A DNA stretch of 64,000 nt from Oreohelix idahoensis (GCA_024509875.1 JAMPIV010004259.1:806001-870000), one strand, 5' to 3'. Numbered from the stretch's first letter, positions 1 through 11,860 are shown. Notes: generated by a model not told the origin, from the sequence alone. Made by a program: numbers and translations.

Positions 1-50
1 ATTCAACAATCAACGAAAATCAAAAGTAGAAAATGGAATTAAAAAACAAG

Positions 51-2080
51 GTCCTTCTATAAGACTCTCCACTGATTTATTAGTTTTATTAGATTTATTA
101 GTCCTTCTATAAGACTCTCCACTGATTTATTAGTTTTATTAGATTTATTAGTCCTTCTATAAGACTCTCCACTGATTTATTAGTTTTATTAGATTTATTA
201 GTCCTTCTATAAGACTCTCCACTGATTTATTAGTTTTATTAGATTTATTAGTCCTTCTATAAGACTCTCCACTGATTTATTAGTTTTATTAGATTTATTA
301 GTCCTTCTATAAGACTCTCCGCTGATTTATTAGTTTTATTAGATTTATTAGTCCTTCTATAAGACTCTCCGCTGATTTATTAGTTTTATTAGATTTATTA
401 GTCCTTCTATAAGACTCTCCGCTGATTTATTAGTTTTATTAGATTTATTAGTCCTTCTATAAGACTCTCCACTGATTTATTAGTTTTATTAGATTTATTA
501 GTCCTTCTATAAGACTCTCCACTGATTTATTAGTTTTATTAGATTTATTAGTCCTTCTATAAGACTCTCCGCTGATTTATTAGTTTTATTAGATTTATTA
601 GTCCTTCTATAAGACTCTCCACTGATTTATTAGTTTTATTAGATTTATTAGTCCTTCTATAAGACTCTCCACTGATTTATTAGTTTTATTAGATTTATTA
701 GTCCTTCTATAAGACTCTCCACTGATTTATTAGTTTTATTAGATTTATTAGTCCTTCTATAAGACTCTCCACTGATTTATTAGTTTTATTAGATTTATTA
801 GTCCTTCTATAAGACTCTCTACTCATTTATTAGATTTTTATTATTTAGATTTATTAGTCCTTCTATAAGACTCTCCACTGATTTATTAGTTTTATTAGAT
901 TTATTAGTCCTTCTATAAGACTCTCCACTGATTTATTAGTTTTATTAGATTTATTAGTCCTTCTATAAGACTCTCCACTGATTTATTAGTTTTATTAGAT
1001 TTATTAGATTTATTAGTCCTTCTATAAGACTCTCCACTGATTTATTAGTTTTATTAGATTTATTAGTCCTTCTATAAGACTCTCCACTGATTTATTAGTT
1101 TTATTAGATTTATTAGTCCTTCTATAAGACTCTCCACTGATTTATTAGTTTTATTAGATTTATTAGTCCTTCTATAAGACTCTCCACTGATTTATTAGTT
1201 TTATTAGATTTATTAGTCCTTCTATAAGACTCTCCACTGATTTATTAGTTTTATTAGATTTATTAGTCCTTCTATAAGACTCTCCACTGATTTATTAGTT
1301 TTATTAGATTTATTCATTAGTCCTTCTATAAGACTCTCCACTGATTTATTAGTTTTATTAGATTTATTAGTCCTTCTATAAGACTCTCCACTGATTTATT
1401 AGTTTTATTAGATTTATTAGTCCTTCTATAAGACTCTCCACTGATTTATTAGTTTTATTAGATTTATTAGTCCTTCTATAAGACTCTCCACTGATTTATT
1501 AGTTTTATTAGATTTATTAGTCCTTCTATAAGACTCTCCACTGATTTATTAGTTTTATTAGATTTATTAGTCCTTCTATAAGACTCTCCACTGATTTATT
1601 AGTTTTATTAGATTTATTAGTTTTATTAGATTTATTAGTCCTTCTATAAGACTCTCCACTGATTTATTAGTTTTATTAGATTTATTAGTCCTTCTATAAG
1701 ACTCTCCACTGATTTATTAGTTTTATTAGATTTATTAGTCCTTCTATAAGACTCTCCACTAGTCCTTCTATTTATTAGTTTTATTAGATTTATTAGTCCT
1801 TCTATAAGACTCTCCACTGATTTATTAGTTTTATTAGATTTATTAGTCCTTCTATAAGACTCTCCACTGATTTATTAGTTTTATTAGATTTATTAGTCCT
1901 TCTATAAGACTCTCCACTGATTTATTAGTTTTATTAGATTTATTAGTCCTTCTATAAGACTCTCCACTGATTTATTAGTTTTATTAGATTTATTAGTCCT
2001 TCTATAAGACTCTCCACTGATTTATTAGTTTTATTAGATTTATTAGTCCTTCTATAAGACTCTCCACTGATTTATTAGTT
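51..2080. repeat. 50-bp satellite array, about 40 copies
   Basis: Head-to-tail copies of a 50-bp AT-rich unit beginning GTCCTTCTATAAGACTCTCC. Most copies are identical. A few carry A-to-G at the position after CTCC (near 321, 371, 421 and 571). One copy near 810-858 is diverged, and short insertions or rearrangements occur near 1000, 1310, 1620 and 1760. The array stops sharply at 2080. There are no spacers and no open frame, so this is a satellite or minisatellite and not a CRISPR array. Confidence 0.97.
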
Positions 2081-2165
2081 AAATAAGTAATTCAAATTGA
2101 CCAGACCTAATTAGCTAGATATATAGTGTTCACGTAGTACTAAAAAGGGAAACCACATGATTTAT

Positions 2166-2400
2166 AGTCTCTTTATTCTTCTTTGATCCTTAGCCGCCGA
2201 CTGCCAAGTGCCGTCTTGTAGGGCAGAAACAAACTGCTTCCATTTTGTTCGGTCGGTGTCCATAGTTCGTACAGTGCCCCAGTTCTGGTTCATTCTTTGC
2301 ATCTAGGCCTAGACAGTTCTCCGCAAGTTGTTTTTGGTCGACCTCTCTTTCGCTTTCCTTAAGGGATCCATAGCATAACGGTTCTTGTGATGTTGTTGTT
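2166..2400 (-). pseudogene. LINE-B fragment, C-terminal end of reverse transcriptase ORF
   Basis: Read on the minus strand this encodes the basic RGRPKTTW-type tail and the DRTKWKQFV stretch found at the C terminus of many LINE endonuclease/reverse transcriptase polyproteins. It matches the plus-strand copy at 36990-37213 closely, including the end of the frame and the start of the 3' tail. An in-frame stop separates the two halves, so the piece is dead. It is a 5'-truncated insertion. Confidence 0.8.
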
Positions 2401-2961
2401 GTTGTTTTGAAAAGGTGATGGGTGGAGAGCGGGCACTTAACAGCTGTCCGTTATTGCCTCTTCTCGTTCCATCTTGTTCTACCCTGTTCAACCTGAAAAT
2501 TGGTTATAATTGGGGTATTTAGTGTCATTTTATTTACTAATTTTGTATTAAATTTAAATAACTATTGTCTTTTGCAGTTGCTGGTTTTAATTTATATTGG
2601 TATTTGTCATTTTATTTTCAGTTTTATATTGTATATAGATAACTATTGTCCTTTGCACTTGGTTTTAATATGTATTAGTATTTGTTCTTTTTGAGTTGGT
2701 GTTTTTTTTTTTAAACCTCGTCTTTCCTTGTCCTATGAGTATTTAATAGGTTTGCTAATTTTCCTGTTTTTTGTTGTTGTTTTTTTTTTAAAATTAATAA
2801 TTTGTTTGTTTTTGTTGCTTAATTTCTATTTGGTTAAATGTCTTTTCTGACGTATTATTTGTTATTATTACCAATATTGTCACTGTTACTAACCTTATAT
2901 ATTTTCCTTTGTTTTATGTATATATGGTTTAAGTATTGTTTGGGCTTCCCCCGGGGCATCT
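2401..2961. other. T-rich spacer with no gene
   Basis: AT-rich sequence with long T runs on the plus strand. Short open frames are low complexity and show no motif. The left edge of element A abuts it at 2962. Confidence 0.6.
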
Positions 2962-4808
2962 ATAGTTTGTCTTTAGGGATCAGTATTGGAGATGTTCACA
3001 GTTCCTGATTTTAAGACAAGTAAATTCCCCTCTGAATGGTATTTTTATAAAGTTATTTCTAGATGAGGGGACATAATGTTGAGCTCAGCTGGCCAACTCT
3101 GCTTATCTTTAGTGATGGCGGCAGGAAAGGACTCCTCTGCTCGAATTCTCCTCTGGGCTCAGGAGACACCTCACTGATAGCTAAAAAGACCAAGGAGTAT
3201 GCTGTCCGACTCTGGATTCAGCAAAGCTATGACCAGGTGCTGCTCAGTACCATCAAGACCACTGTCCCTGAAATCAAGAAGGATGTACCTTCTACTTCAT
3301 AACTAATTTATATTCTCTTTTACACTGATCACAATACAGCACAAACATTGCGTTCAGAGCGTTAGGCCAACAGTCAGCTTCATTTGAAATACTTTATTCC
3401 AGTATTACCCTTCTTAATGGTTACTACGCCTCTGCACTTCCAGCATTATTTCTTTCTAGTCATCATCCAGGTGTCAGTGTACTATTTGGCCATTCCATGC
3501 CGTTTTACTTCTCTCCGACACCCTCTGTTCAGGCTGGAGCATTATAGGCTTTACCTCACGTTTGCCACTGAACTACACATATATATACAGGCATAAATCA
3601 ACAATTCACATTCAATTTTTCATTAAAAGATACTGAATGGTTCAAGCTTACCACAATTTCATGGAAATAAACACAGATACGTTGATTAGCAATGAATTCT
3701 GGCACAAACTGGCACAAATTCCGTTCTGCCTATGTTCCAGGCTTTTATTTTAGCAAAAATGTGAGCTGGCTTCAACGTACTGTCGCTTTATCAAGCTTAT
3801 TTGAATTAGTGGTCTCGAACTAACGCTCCCAAGTGTGTATATCAGCGAGACTGGCCAATGAGCCACGTTTCGACAAGTGTTTGAAAAAATGTTACCTTTT
3901 CCCGTTTCCCCTAACAACCAAGATAGTATTTATAGCCCGACCAATCGTGGTTAGGCTTTCATTTGTTGCGCTCCAATCAATTTGGAGTTTACATGGTAGG
4001 CTATTTATGTAACGTAAGGTTTTTTCAAACACGTTATAAAAAAAAATTTTATGAGCAGAAATGATTTTATGCTGTCAGGCACCCCCAATATTTTATTTTG
4101 GGTATAATTTATTAATTCCTGGACTATTTGCGTAACGTTTTACATATTATTTGTCAGCAAACCCTAAGGAACCCAAAATTACTAATTTAAAGGAGCTACG
4201 TGGCTGCGTTCAAAATATGCAATTTCTTCTATCTCCTGTTTAGAAGATGTGCTGTCTGGGTACTGTTATGTGTTCAAACGTAAACCCATCTATTGTTATC
4301 TTTTCTAATAAGAGTCTGTTATGATTTATAAACCTAACTCTGGGAAAGGGTAGTGTATTTTATCACTGTCCGTCTGAAAAAAAATTTAGTGCATGTAGAC
4401 TTACACGCGTGATGGTAGTAATTGTGTATCGCGCGAAGCGGGTTTAGTGTTCGGCTTTCTGCCTCTCCCTTCTCTTTTTATCCCTTTAGTCCATCTGTTC
4501 GTTCGTTTTGGTAACGCAGTATAATTAATGTTAGGGTTAATTTAGGTCATTACGCAGTACGTCTCAATGCTTTTCCAAGAAATACAGCACACGTTTCATT
4601 GAAGAAGGCGGGTAATAATACAGTAAGCTTTACTATCAACGTGAAAGCGTTACAATTTGCAGACGAAGCAGAAAACAAGGGGGATTTCGAGTACATTCTT
4701 TGTGATAGCACTGTCATTTTACCATTGCTCTTTTCTTTATTATATGTATTTATTAGGCTTTATATTTAATTGATAATTTATATAGGTGGATTAGAATATT
4801 CCATGACA
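2962..4808 (-). repeat. 3' LTR of element A, truncated
   Basis: Reverse-complement copy of the A/B-family LTR. The LTR start TGTCATGGAATATTC lies at 4808 (read leftward), next to a purine tract. It matches 9537-11335 nearly base for base but retains 49 bp near the LTR start that the other copy lost. It is cut at 2962, about 563 bp short of the expected CCACA end. Confidence 0.9.
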
Positions 4809-4819
4809 CTTCCCCTCTT
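4809..4819 (-). other. polypurine tract of element A
   Basis: On the minus strand AAGAGGGGAAG lies immediately before the 3' LTR start TGTCA. This is the expected position and composition for the plus-strand DNA synthesis primer of an LTR retrotransposon. Confidence 0.8.
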
Positions 4820-4875
4820 AAAACAGACATTATATGTCAGTCCTTTATTCTATATACACATAGAGAAATTTATTA

Positions 4876-6802
4876 TTATTTCTGGGGTTTACGGTGATTC
4901 TCATCACACGGATGGCGGCTTAAAAAATCCGCTCCCAGATTGGTTTTTCCAGATATATATTCAATGCTAAAATTATATGGAGCCAGAAGCAAAGACCATC
5001 GGAGTAACCTAGAGTTCTCATGCTTAGCCTGTGCTAAAAAACGATAAAGGTTTGTGGTCAGTTTGCAACTTAAATGCCTTCCCATATAGATAAATATTGA
5101 ATTTCTTTATTGCCCATATTACTGCAAGACATTCTTTTTCGCTAGTTGAGTAGTTGATTTCAGCTTTATTCAACTTTCTGCTAGCATATGCCACTGGGCT
5201 TAATTCCCCATCCAATGCATCTGATTTCTGTAGTAAAGTTGCACCTAGCCCAATATTACTTGCATCCGTCCTTACTATGAATTCTTGACTTAAGTCAGGT
5301 AATTTCAAAATGGGTTTACTTGTGAGCTTTTCCTTCAATTCTTGGTAAGTCATTTCACATTGTGGTGTCCATGTAATGCGATCTGGAAGTCCTTTACGTG
5401 TCAATTCCGTTAAAGGTGCACATATGGAATTAAAGTTTTTGATATACTTCTGGTAGAAACCACATAATGAGACAAAGGATCTCACGTCCTTCTTGGTTTG
5501 TGGTCTCGGGGCTTTTTGTAGTTTCTCTAAATTCTTTGGGTCAGGGGTCATGTTTCCCTGATAAACTGTGTGTCCCAAAAATTCCAATTCTTTACATCCA
5601 ACACAACATTTGGTTGGACGGGCTGTTAAATTTGCCTCCCTAAGTCGATCAAACAGCATGTTCAGAGAGTCAATGTGTTCCTCAAATGTTTCTGTTGCTA
5701 TAAGGATATCATCCATAAAATTTGTTATACAGGGATTATTCAGAGGATCCAATAATTTTCTCATCATTCTAGAGAAGACACTAGGCGCATTCTTCAATCC
5801 AAATGGCAATCTATTAAACTCATAGTGTCCTTCTGAGGTACTGAAAGCTAGGTATGGTCTAACCTCAGGCTTTACTGGAATCTGATAGTATCCTTTACTC
5901 AGATCCACTTTTGAGAAATATTTAGCTTTATTTAGTCTGGCAAACAGCTGATTTGTATCCGGCAATGGATCCACCTGTCCTTCTGTAATAGCGTTCAGTC
6001 TCCTGTAATCTATACAGAGTCTATGTTCTCCAGAGGGCTTCCTTAAGAGTACAACACCGGAACTATACGAAGACTCACTGTGCGAAATAATTCCTTCTTT
6101 CAATAGATAGTCTATCTCTTCCTTCAAAGCTTTTTCCTTAGCAAACGGAATCGAATATGGTTTCATACAGACAGGTGTGGAGTCTATGAGTTTCATATCA
6201 TATTCCAATAGGTTTGTATGCCCTGGTCGGTCTGTTAACACCTCTGCATGATTATTTAGAACCTGTTGCACTCTCTCTTTCTGAGTTTTCGTTAAATGTG
6301 TACTGATTTTCACCTGTGCTGCTGTCTCACAGGGGTGTAATGGATATTCAAATGATGAAAGTGGTTCCTTTTTCATCTCCATGGCGATGGACAAGGTCAA
6401 CAAGTGTGTCTCTTCCTGATGTTCTCTTTCCAAATATTTCTTCAGGAGATTCACATGATAGATTTTTTCTTTCCCCTTCTTATCTATCTTATAATTTGTT
6501 CTAGACACCTTCTCTAGAACTGTATATGGACCCTGCCATCCAATTTGTAACTTATTCTGACTCCCGGGCAAAAGAAGCAGTACCTTCTCTCCCACAGCCA
6601 AATTTCTGTCTTTCGCCTTCCTGTTATAATAGGCAGCATGTTTCTTCCTGGCTTGTTTCAAATTTTCATTGGCAAGTTTCCAGCCAGTTTTCAACCGAGT
6701 GGTCAGCTCATTCACATATTGGTATGAAGATGTAATGTTTTCCTCTGCCTTTTCATCAGTCCACGTTCTTAACATAGCTTCAAGTGGACCTTTTATTGTG
6801 TG
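4876..6802 (-). pseudogene. Element A pol: integrase C-terminal tail, reverse transcriptase, RNase H
   Basis: The main frame (6775-5024, 583 codons, readable a little further upstream) starts with the integrase C-terminal tail, including a GPY/F-type module (GWQGPY near residue 79). Reverse transcriptase follows: KVDLSKGYYQI with Asp about 291 and the FMDD active site at 353-356. RNase H has TDAS Asp about 504, Glu about 548 and TDHKPL Asp about 573. A one-base shift near 5035-5080 moves the RNase H end into a second frame (5085-4876), which continues to a tether-like end (DFLSR) and stops before the polypurine tract. The integrase tail sitting N-terminal to reverse transcriptase shows the copia-like domain order. 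All reverse transcriptase catalytic residues are present; the frameshift is the only clear lesion in this half. Confidence 0.88.
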
Positions 6803-8781
6803 GACCTATTTGTCCATGCACCGGTATGGTCTCTTCCACTCGAAGCTTTATAGTGATGATTTTTCTTCCCAGAATTTTCATGCACAAAACGACCGCTACC
6901 AATTTTTCTCTTGGGGCTGCCTCCCCTCTTAAAATTCTTGATGAGAGATTTCCTCTCTACATCTTCTTCCTCCAGTTTGTTTAAGTCCGATTGAGGGATT
7001 GTCGGCTTATCCTGGGGTAAGACATCCTTTTGCACTCTCCGCATAGTGGCCATTGTAAAACAGTTAAGTGAAGCTTGTCCGTGAAAAGGGGCTTCCCATT
7101 TCATTTGGTCCACTTTATCAAATCTATTTCTCCTTTTATTGTCAGGCCTGATTTTGCCCCATGGCGTGTCCAGGTCCTGATCCATGTTCCCACTTGTGGG
7201 TGTTCCCTCATGTGCTATGCTACACCTTTCTACAAAATTTTCAATGTCCCATCTTGCTTTGGGCCAATAATAATTGTGAGCCACCTTTTGAATGATGGTA
7301 CCTATCTTCTCATGGTCCCCATCTGGTTTCACATGTAGGCTCCTTATTAAGTCTGTCCTGTATCTTTTTGGAAGAACCAGCTGTCCGTGACCATGGGATC
7401 TAGTTCCAGTCTTCCTATACATCAACTTGTTTTTCATGTAAAATTCTCCCTTGCCTGGAGTTGTATGACAAGTTGACAATTTTCTGAAACAAGGCTTGAG
7501 TGTTTTATCCCCAGCCTGTGCCTTCCTCATCTCTTCTGGAGTGGTATCTAACATAATATCCTCCTCCTGTCTTGAGGTCGACCTGACCTGAAGGGTTGCC
7601 ATATATACAGGTTTCCTTCTGCAACGGTCAGTGTCATGATTGTCCATCTGACAATTTTTACACCACCTTTTTCCTTGGTTGAAAGATTTTCTTTCATCAT
7701 ATTTCCTTTCATCGAATTGTGGGAATTTATTTTTATTGTCATACCGTGGCCTATCAAATTGGTGCTTACCTTTATTTTGATCCTTAGGATCAAATTTATT
7801 AAAGTTCTGTGGTGCCCTAAAGTTGTCCACCTGTTTCTTTTTATTACCTGTTACCTCTGCTTGAGCTGCTTGATACCTTTCAGCAACATTTAGCAACTCA
7901 TCCAGCCTCTCTGCACCTTGTTCCATGAGAAACTTTCTCAGGTCTGGAGCCATGGACTCTCTTAGTTGCTCTATAAGGACCATTTCCTTAAGATCTTGGG
8001 TTTTCCCCAGAGAAGTCCATTTCTCCAAGTATGTCTCTATGCGTGCAGAGAACTGGTGATAGGTTTCACCTGACAGTAGTTTAGCATTCCTAAATTTTTT
8101 CCTGTAAAACTCTGCATTCTTTTCATACCTTAACAAAAGAGCCTGCTTTAGCATGTCATAATTTTCCTGATCACCTCTGCTCATTTTTGCAAAAACTTCA
8201 TAAGCTGCCCCACGAAGTCCCTGAGATAACTTTAAGCTCCACCTTTCTCTCTCCAACCCATACGTGGTAGCTAATAGTTCGTACCTATTTATATAGCTCT
8301 CAATATCATCGTCTTTCTCAACAAAATGATCTAAATGAAAATTCATAGCTGAGATTGAGGCTCCTTGAGTAACCGTAGCATCAGAGGCAAAAGGACTGGC
8401 ACCATTTTCAGGAGCATGGCCTTGAAACTCAAACTCCCTTAGTCGTAACTCATGTTCCCTTTGTAATCTTTTATCTTCTGCTTCCCTTTCTGCAGCTAAT
8501 TTTCTTTCTTCTCTTTCTGCAGCTAATCTCTTGTCTTCTCTTTCTGCCTCCAATTTCTTAGCCTCAGCCTCAATCTGCACCCTCTTAGTCTCAGCCTCAG
8601 CTTGCAACCTCTTAGTCTCAGCCTCTAACTTTCTTTCGGCCTCTTTTTCTAATCTTCTTTCTTCGCGTTCAATAAATTTGTCACATTCCGTTGTGACATA
8701 GGCAACCATAACTTGCCCATCTAATCCTAACTCTTTTGCAGTCTGAACCGCAGCAGATCGAAATTTGGCCAGGTCCGCCAT
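6793..8781 (-). CDS. Element A gag fused in frame to an integrase remnant
   Basis: A 662-codon frame. Residues about 30-120 are a highly charged Glu/Lys/Arg coiled coil. Residues about 150-320 are a capsid region whose C-terminal half resembles the SCAN domain. A CCHC zinc knuckle (CKNCQMDNHDTDRC) lies at about 373-386. In element B a protease follows; here the frame jumps from RRKP straight to the post-protease linker and then to the integrase zinc-binding region, recognisable by NYYWPKARWDIENFVERC. The second zinc-binding Cys and the catalytic Asp-Asp-Glu core that element C has are not visible, and the last 90 or so residues match nothing. The start is set by the ATG shared with element B. 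Gag could still be made; a working integrase is unlikely. Confidence 0.85.
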   Translation of the reverse strand: MADLAKFRSAAVQTAKELGLDGQVMVAYVTTECDKFIEREERRLEKEAERKLEAETKRLQAEAETKRVQIEAEAKKLEAEREDKRLAAEREERKLAAEREAEDKRLQREHELRLREFEFQGHAPENGASPFASDATVTQGASISAMNFHLDHFVEKDDDIESYINRYELLATTYGLERERWSLKLSQGLRGAAYEVFAKMSRGDQENYDMLKQALLLRYEKNAEFYRKKFRNAKLLSGETYHQFSARIETYLEKWTSLGKTQDLKEMVLIEQLRESMAPDLRKFLMEQGAERLDELLNVAERYQAAQAEVTGNKKKQVDNFRAPQNFNKFDPKDQNKGKHQFDRPRYDNKNKFPQFDERKYDERKSFNQGKRWCKNCQMDNHDTDRCRRKPVYMATLQVRSTSRQEEDIMLDTTPEEMRKAQAGDKTLKPCFRKLSTCHTTPGKGEFYMKNKLMYRKTGTRSHGHGQLVLPKRYRTDLIRSLHVKPDGDHEKIGTIIQKVAHNYYWPKARWDIENFVERCSIAHEGTPTSGNMDQDLDTPWGKIRPDNKRRNRFDKVDQMKWEAPFHGQASLNCFTMATMRRVQKDVLPQDKPTIPQSDLNKLEEEDVERKSLIKNFKRGGSPKRKIGSGRFVHENSGKKNHHYKASSGRDHTGAWTNRSTQ

Positions 8782-8955
8782 TGTCTATTATGTAAATTTA
8801 TACAATGTCTAACCAACAATTCAATCTCTAATGGACAACACAGGCACCGTGAGCTCAACCTTATTTAACTCCACCCAAGGATACCTTTTAATTCTTATAT
8901 TCCCTGAAGTGAATTACCCCCAATATTTTTAATAGTTAAAGATTCAAAATCCCAA

Positions 8956-8969
8956 GAGCGAGACCCCAA
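8956..8969 (-). other. primer-binding site of element A (tRNA-Pro-like)
   Basis: Just inside the 5' LTR, after ATAT, the minus strand reads TGGGGTCTCGCTC. This is the B-element primer site with G6 changed to T. The parent sequence TGGGGGCTCG matches the complement of the tRNA-Pro 3' end used by many retroelements. The substitution may weaken priming. Confidence 0.6.
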
Positions 8970-8973
8970 TATA

Positions 8974-11335
8974 TGTGGTGAAGTGGGATGTTATAAATAT
9001 TTATAGGGGACTTAGTGTACTGACTGAGATCAGCTGTGAAGGTATCTATATCTATTAAAAGTAGTGTATTATAGATAACCTTACTTGCTACCACATATCT
9101 CTTTATCTCAGTCAGAATTATTCTGGAATAGTGTGATGCTACGTTATGTGTCTAGGGTATGTGTATGAAGAAGTGTAAGTCACAACAACAGACAGATAAA
9201 CAATTTAATGTAATCCACTACTCTTGACAACACTGTGACACTCACATACATATAACACTCTATGAGAATATCTTAAAGGAGGCACTGATAACTTTCAAAT
9301 AACAATATGTATTCATTACTGGCATGAATGAATATGTGTCCTGATTCAACTACAAGGGAATCAGGAATCACAATCAATTTAAATTACAAGTTATGTACAG
9401 AATGTATTTAATATGAATATTGTAGTGACATATATTATTACAAATGTTCTATGTGTGTCAGTTGTGTAGTAGTAAAATGAGGTAATACTGGTTTTGTTTT
9501 GTTCAAGCTCTGTTGGTATTTGTCATCATGACTTCAATAGTTTGTCTTTAGGGATCAGTATTGGAGATGTTCACAGTTCCTGATTTTAAGACAAGTAAAT
9601 TCCCCTCTGAATGGTATTTTTATAAAGTTATTTCTAGATGAGGGGACATAATGTTGAGCTCAGCTGGCCAACTCTGCTTATCTTTAGTGATGGCGGCAGG
9701 AAAGGACTCCTCTGCTCGAATTCTCCTCTGGGCTCAGGAGACACCTCACTGATAGCTAAAAAGACCAAGGAGTATGCTGTCCGACTCTGGATTCAGCACA
9801 GCTATGACCAGGTGCTGCTCACTACCATCAAGACCACTGTCCCTGAAATCAAGAAGGATGTACCTTCTACTTCATAACTAATTTATATTCTCTTTTACAC
9901 TGATCACAATACAGCACAAACATTGCGTTCAGAGCGTTAGGCCAACAGTCAGCTTCATTTGAAATACTTTATTCCAGTATTACCCTTCTTAATGGTTACT
10001 ACGCCTCTGCACTTCCAGCATTATTTCTTTCTAGTCAATCATCCAGGTGTCAGTGTACTATTTGGCCATTCCATGCCGTTTTACTTCTCTCCGACACCCT
10101 CTGTTCAGGCTGGAGCATTATAGGCTTTACCTCACGTTTGCCACTGAACTACACATATATATACAGGCATAAATCAACAATTCACATTCAATTTTTCATT
10201 AAAAGATACTGAATGGTTCAAGCTTACCACAATTTCATGGAAATAAACACAGATACGTTGATTAGCAATGAATTCTGGCACAAACTGGCACAAATTCCGT
10301 TCTGCCTATGTTCCAGGCTTTTATTTTAGCAAAAATGTGAGCTGGCTTCAACGTACTGTCGCTTTATCAAGCTTATTTGAATTAGTGGTCTCGAACTAAC
10401 GCTCCCAAGTGTGTATATCAGCGAGACTGGCCAATGAGCCACGTTTCGACAAGTGTTTGAAAAAATGTTACCTTTTCCCGTTTCCCCTAACAACCAAGAT
10501 AGTATTTATAGCCCGACCAATCGTGGTTAGGCTTTCATTTGTTGCGCTCCAATCAATTTGGAGTTTACATGGTAGGCTATTTATGTAACGTAAGGTTTTT
10601 TCAAACACGTTATAAAAAAAAATTTTATGAGCAGAAATGATTTTATGCTGTCAGGCACCCCCAATATTTTATTTTGGGTATAATTTATTAATTCCTGGAC
10701 TATTTGCGTAACGTTTTACATATTATTTGTCAGCAAACCCTAAGGAACCCAAAATTACTAATTTAAAGGAGCTACGTGGCTGCGTTCAAAATATGCAATT
10801 TCTTCTATCTCCTGTTTAGAAGATGTGCTGTCTGGGTACTGTTATGTGTTCAAACGTAAACCCATCTATTGTTATCTTTTCTAATAAGAGTCTGTTATGA
10901 TTTATAAACCTAACTCTGGGAAAGGGTAGTGTATTTTATCACTGTCCGTCTGAAAAAAAATTTAGTGCATGTAGACTTACACGCGTGATGGTAGTAATTG
11001 TGTATCGCGCGAAGCGGGTTTAGTGTTCGGCTTTCTGCCTCTCCCTTCTCTTTTTATCCCTTTAGTCCATCTGTTCGTTCGTTTTGGTAACGCAGTATAA
11101 TTAATGTTAGGGTTAATTTAGGTCATTACGCAGTACGTCTCAATGCTTTTCCAAGAAATACAGCACACGTTTCATTGAAGAAGGCGGGTAATAATACAGT
11201 AAGCTTTACTATCAACGTGAAAGCGTTACAATTTGCAGACGAAGCAGAAAACAAGGGGGATTTCGAGTACATTCTTTGTGATAGCACTGTCATTTTACCA
11301 TTGCTCTTTTCTTTATTATATGTATTTCCATGACA
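8974..11335 (-). repeat. 5' LTR of element A
   Basis: A long LTR (2362 bp) that ends CCACA at 8974 and starts TGTCATGG at 11335, read on the minus strand. It contains a 49-bp deletion close to its start relative to the 3' LTR. It carries an antisense open frame at 9638-9877 that recurs in other copies of this LTR family. Confidence 0.88.
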
Positions 11336-11399
11336 ACATTCTTAGTGTGGCTATCATTATACGCCACAGCTTTTTGTTTTACCTTTATTCTTTTCTAAT

Positions 11400-11860
11400 T
11401 TAGAAAGACCTTCCCAGTCCTGCTCTTATATTGTTTTTACTTATTCTTTCATTCTTAGCGTTCTGGTCTTCCAACTCGTTACCAGCTATACCTATGTGTG
11501 CTGGAACCCACCCTAGCCTCACACTAAATCCTCTGTTCCATAGTGATGTATTAATTGCAAGAATTTCTTCCTTTATGTCCGGCCGACTACATTTACCTGG
11601 GTGTTCTAGTGCTTGTAGTGATGATAGTGAGTCTGTAAATATCGTAACAGCTTCTGGTGGGTTATCTTCGATTATTTCTAAACCTTTTAGAATTGCTACC
11701 ATCTCTGCAGTAAAGATCGAAGCCCCTTCAGTTACACTGTAGCTCTTCTTAATTCCCCACTGTGGTATTACTACTCCTGCACCTAGTTGCCCACTATCAC
11801 CCTTGGATCCATCAGTGTAGACGGCCAGTCTTTGTTTTGTAAGTTGATTTATGAACTTTC
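11400..11860 (-). pseudogene. LINE-A RNase H domain
   Basis: The minus strand reads YTDGSKGDSGQLGAGVVIP, then TAEMVAIL, then FTDSLSSLQAL and WVPAHIGIAGNELED. These are the Asp, Glu, Asp and His/Asp blocks of type I RNase H, which removes RNA from the RNA/DNA hybrid. The stretch is open through the domain and ends at 11400. It is joined to the reverse transcriptase end by a region with stops near 11940. Confidence 0.85.

Larger units (their letters stand above)
2962..11335 (-). mobile_element. LTR element A, Gmr1-like Ty3/gypsy, left-truncated
   Basis: A minus-strand LTR retrotransposon: 5' LTR 8974-11335, primer site just inside it, gag fused to an integrase remnant (8781 to 6793), integrase tail plus reverse transcriptase plus RNase H (about 6802 to 4876), polypurine tract 4809-4819, and 3' LTR 4808-2962. 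The 3' LTR lacks about 563 bp of its distal end, so no target duplication can be checked. Where the LTRs overlap they differ by only a few substitutions, a 1-base indel and one 49-bp deletion. The order integrase then reverse transcriptase is the key diagnostic of the Gmr1 group. Protease is missing and the integrase catalytic core is not recognisable. Confidence 0.9.

Noticed and set aside
51..2080. CRISPR-like regular array
   Set aside because: Units are contiguous with no variable spacers, and the genome is eukaryotic; it is a satellite.
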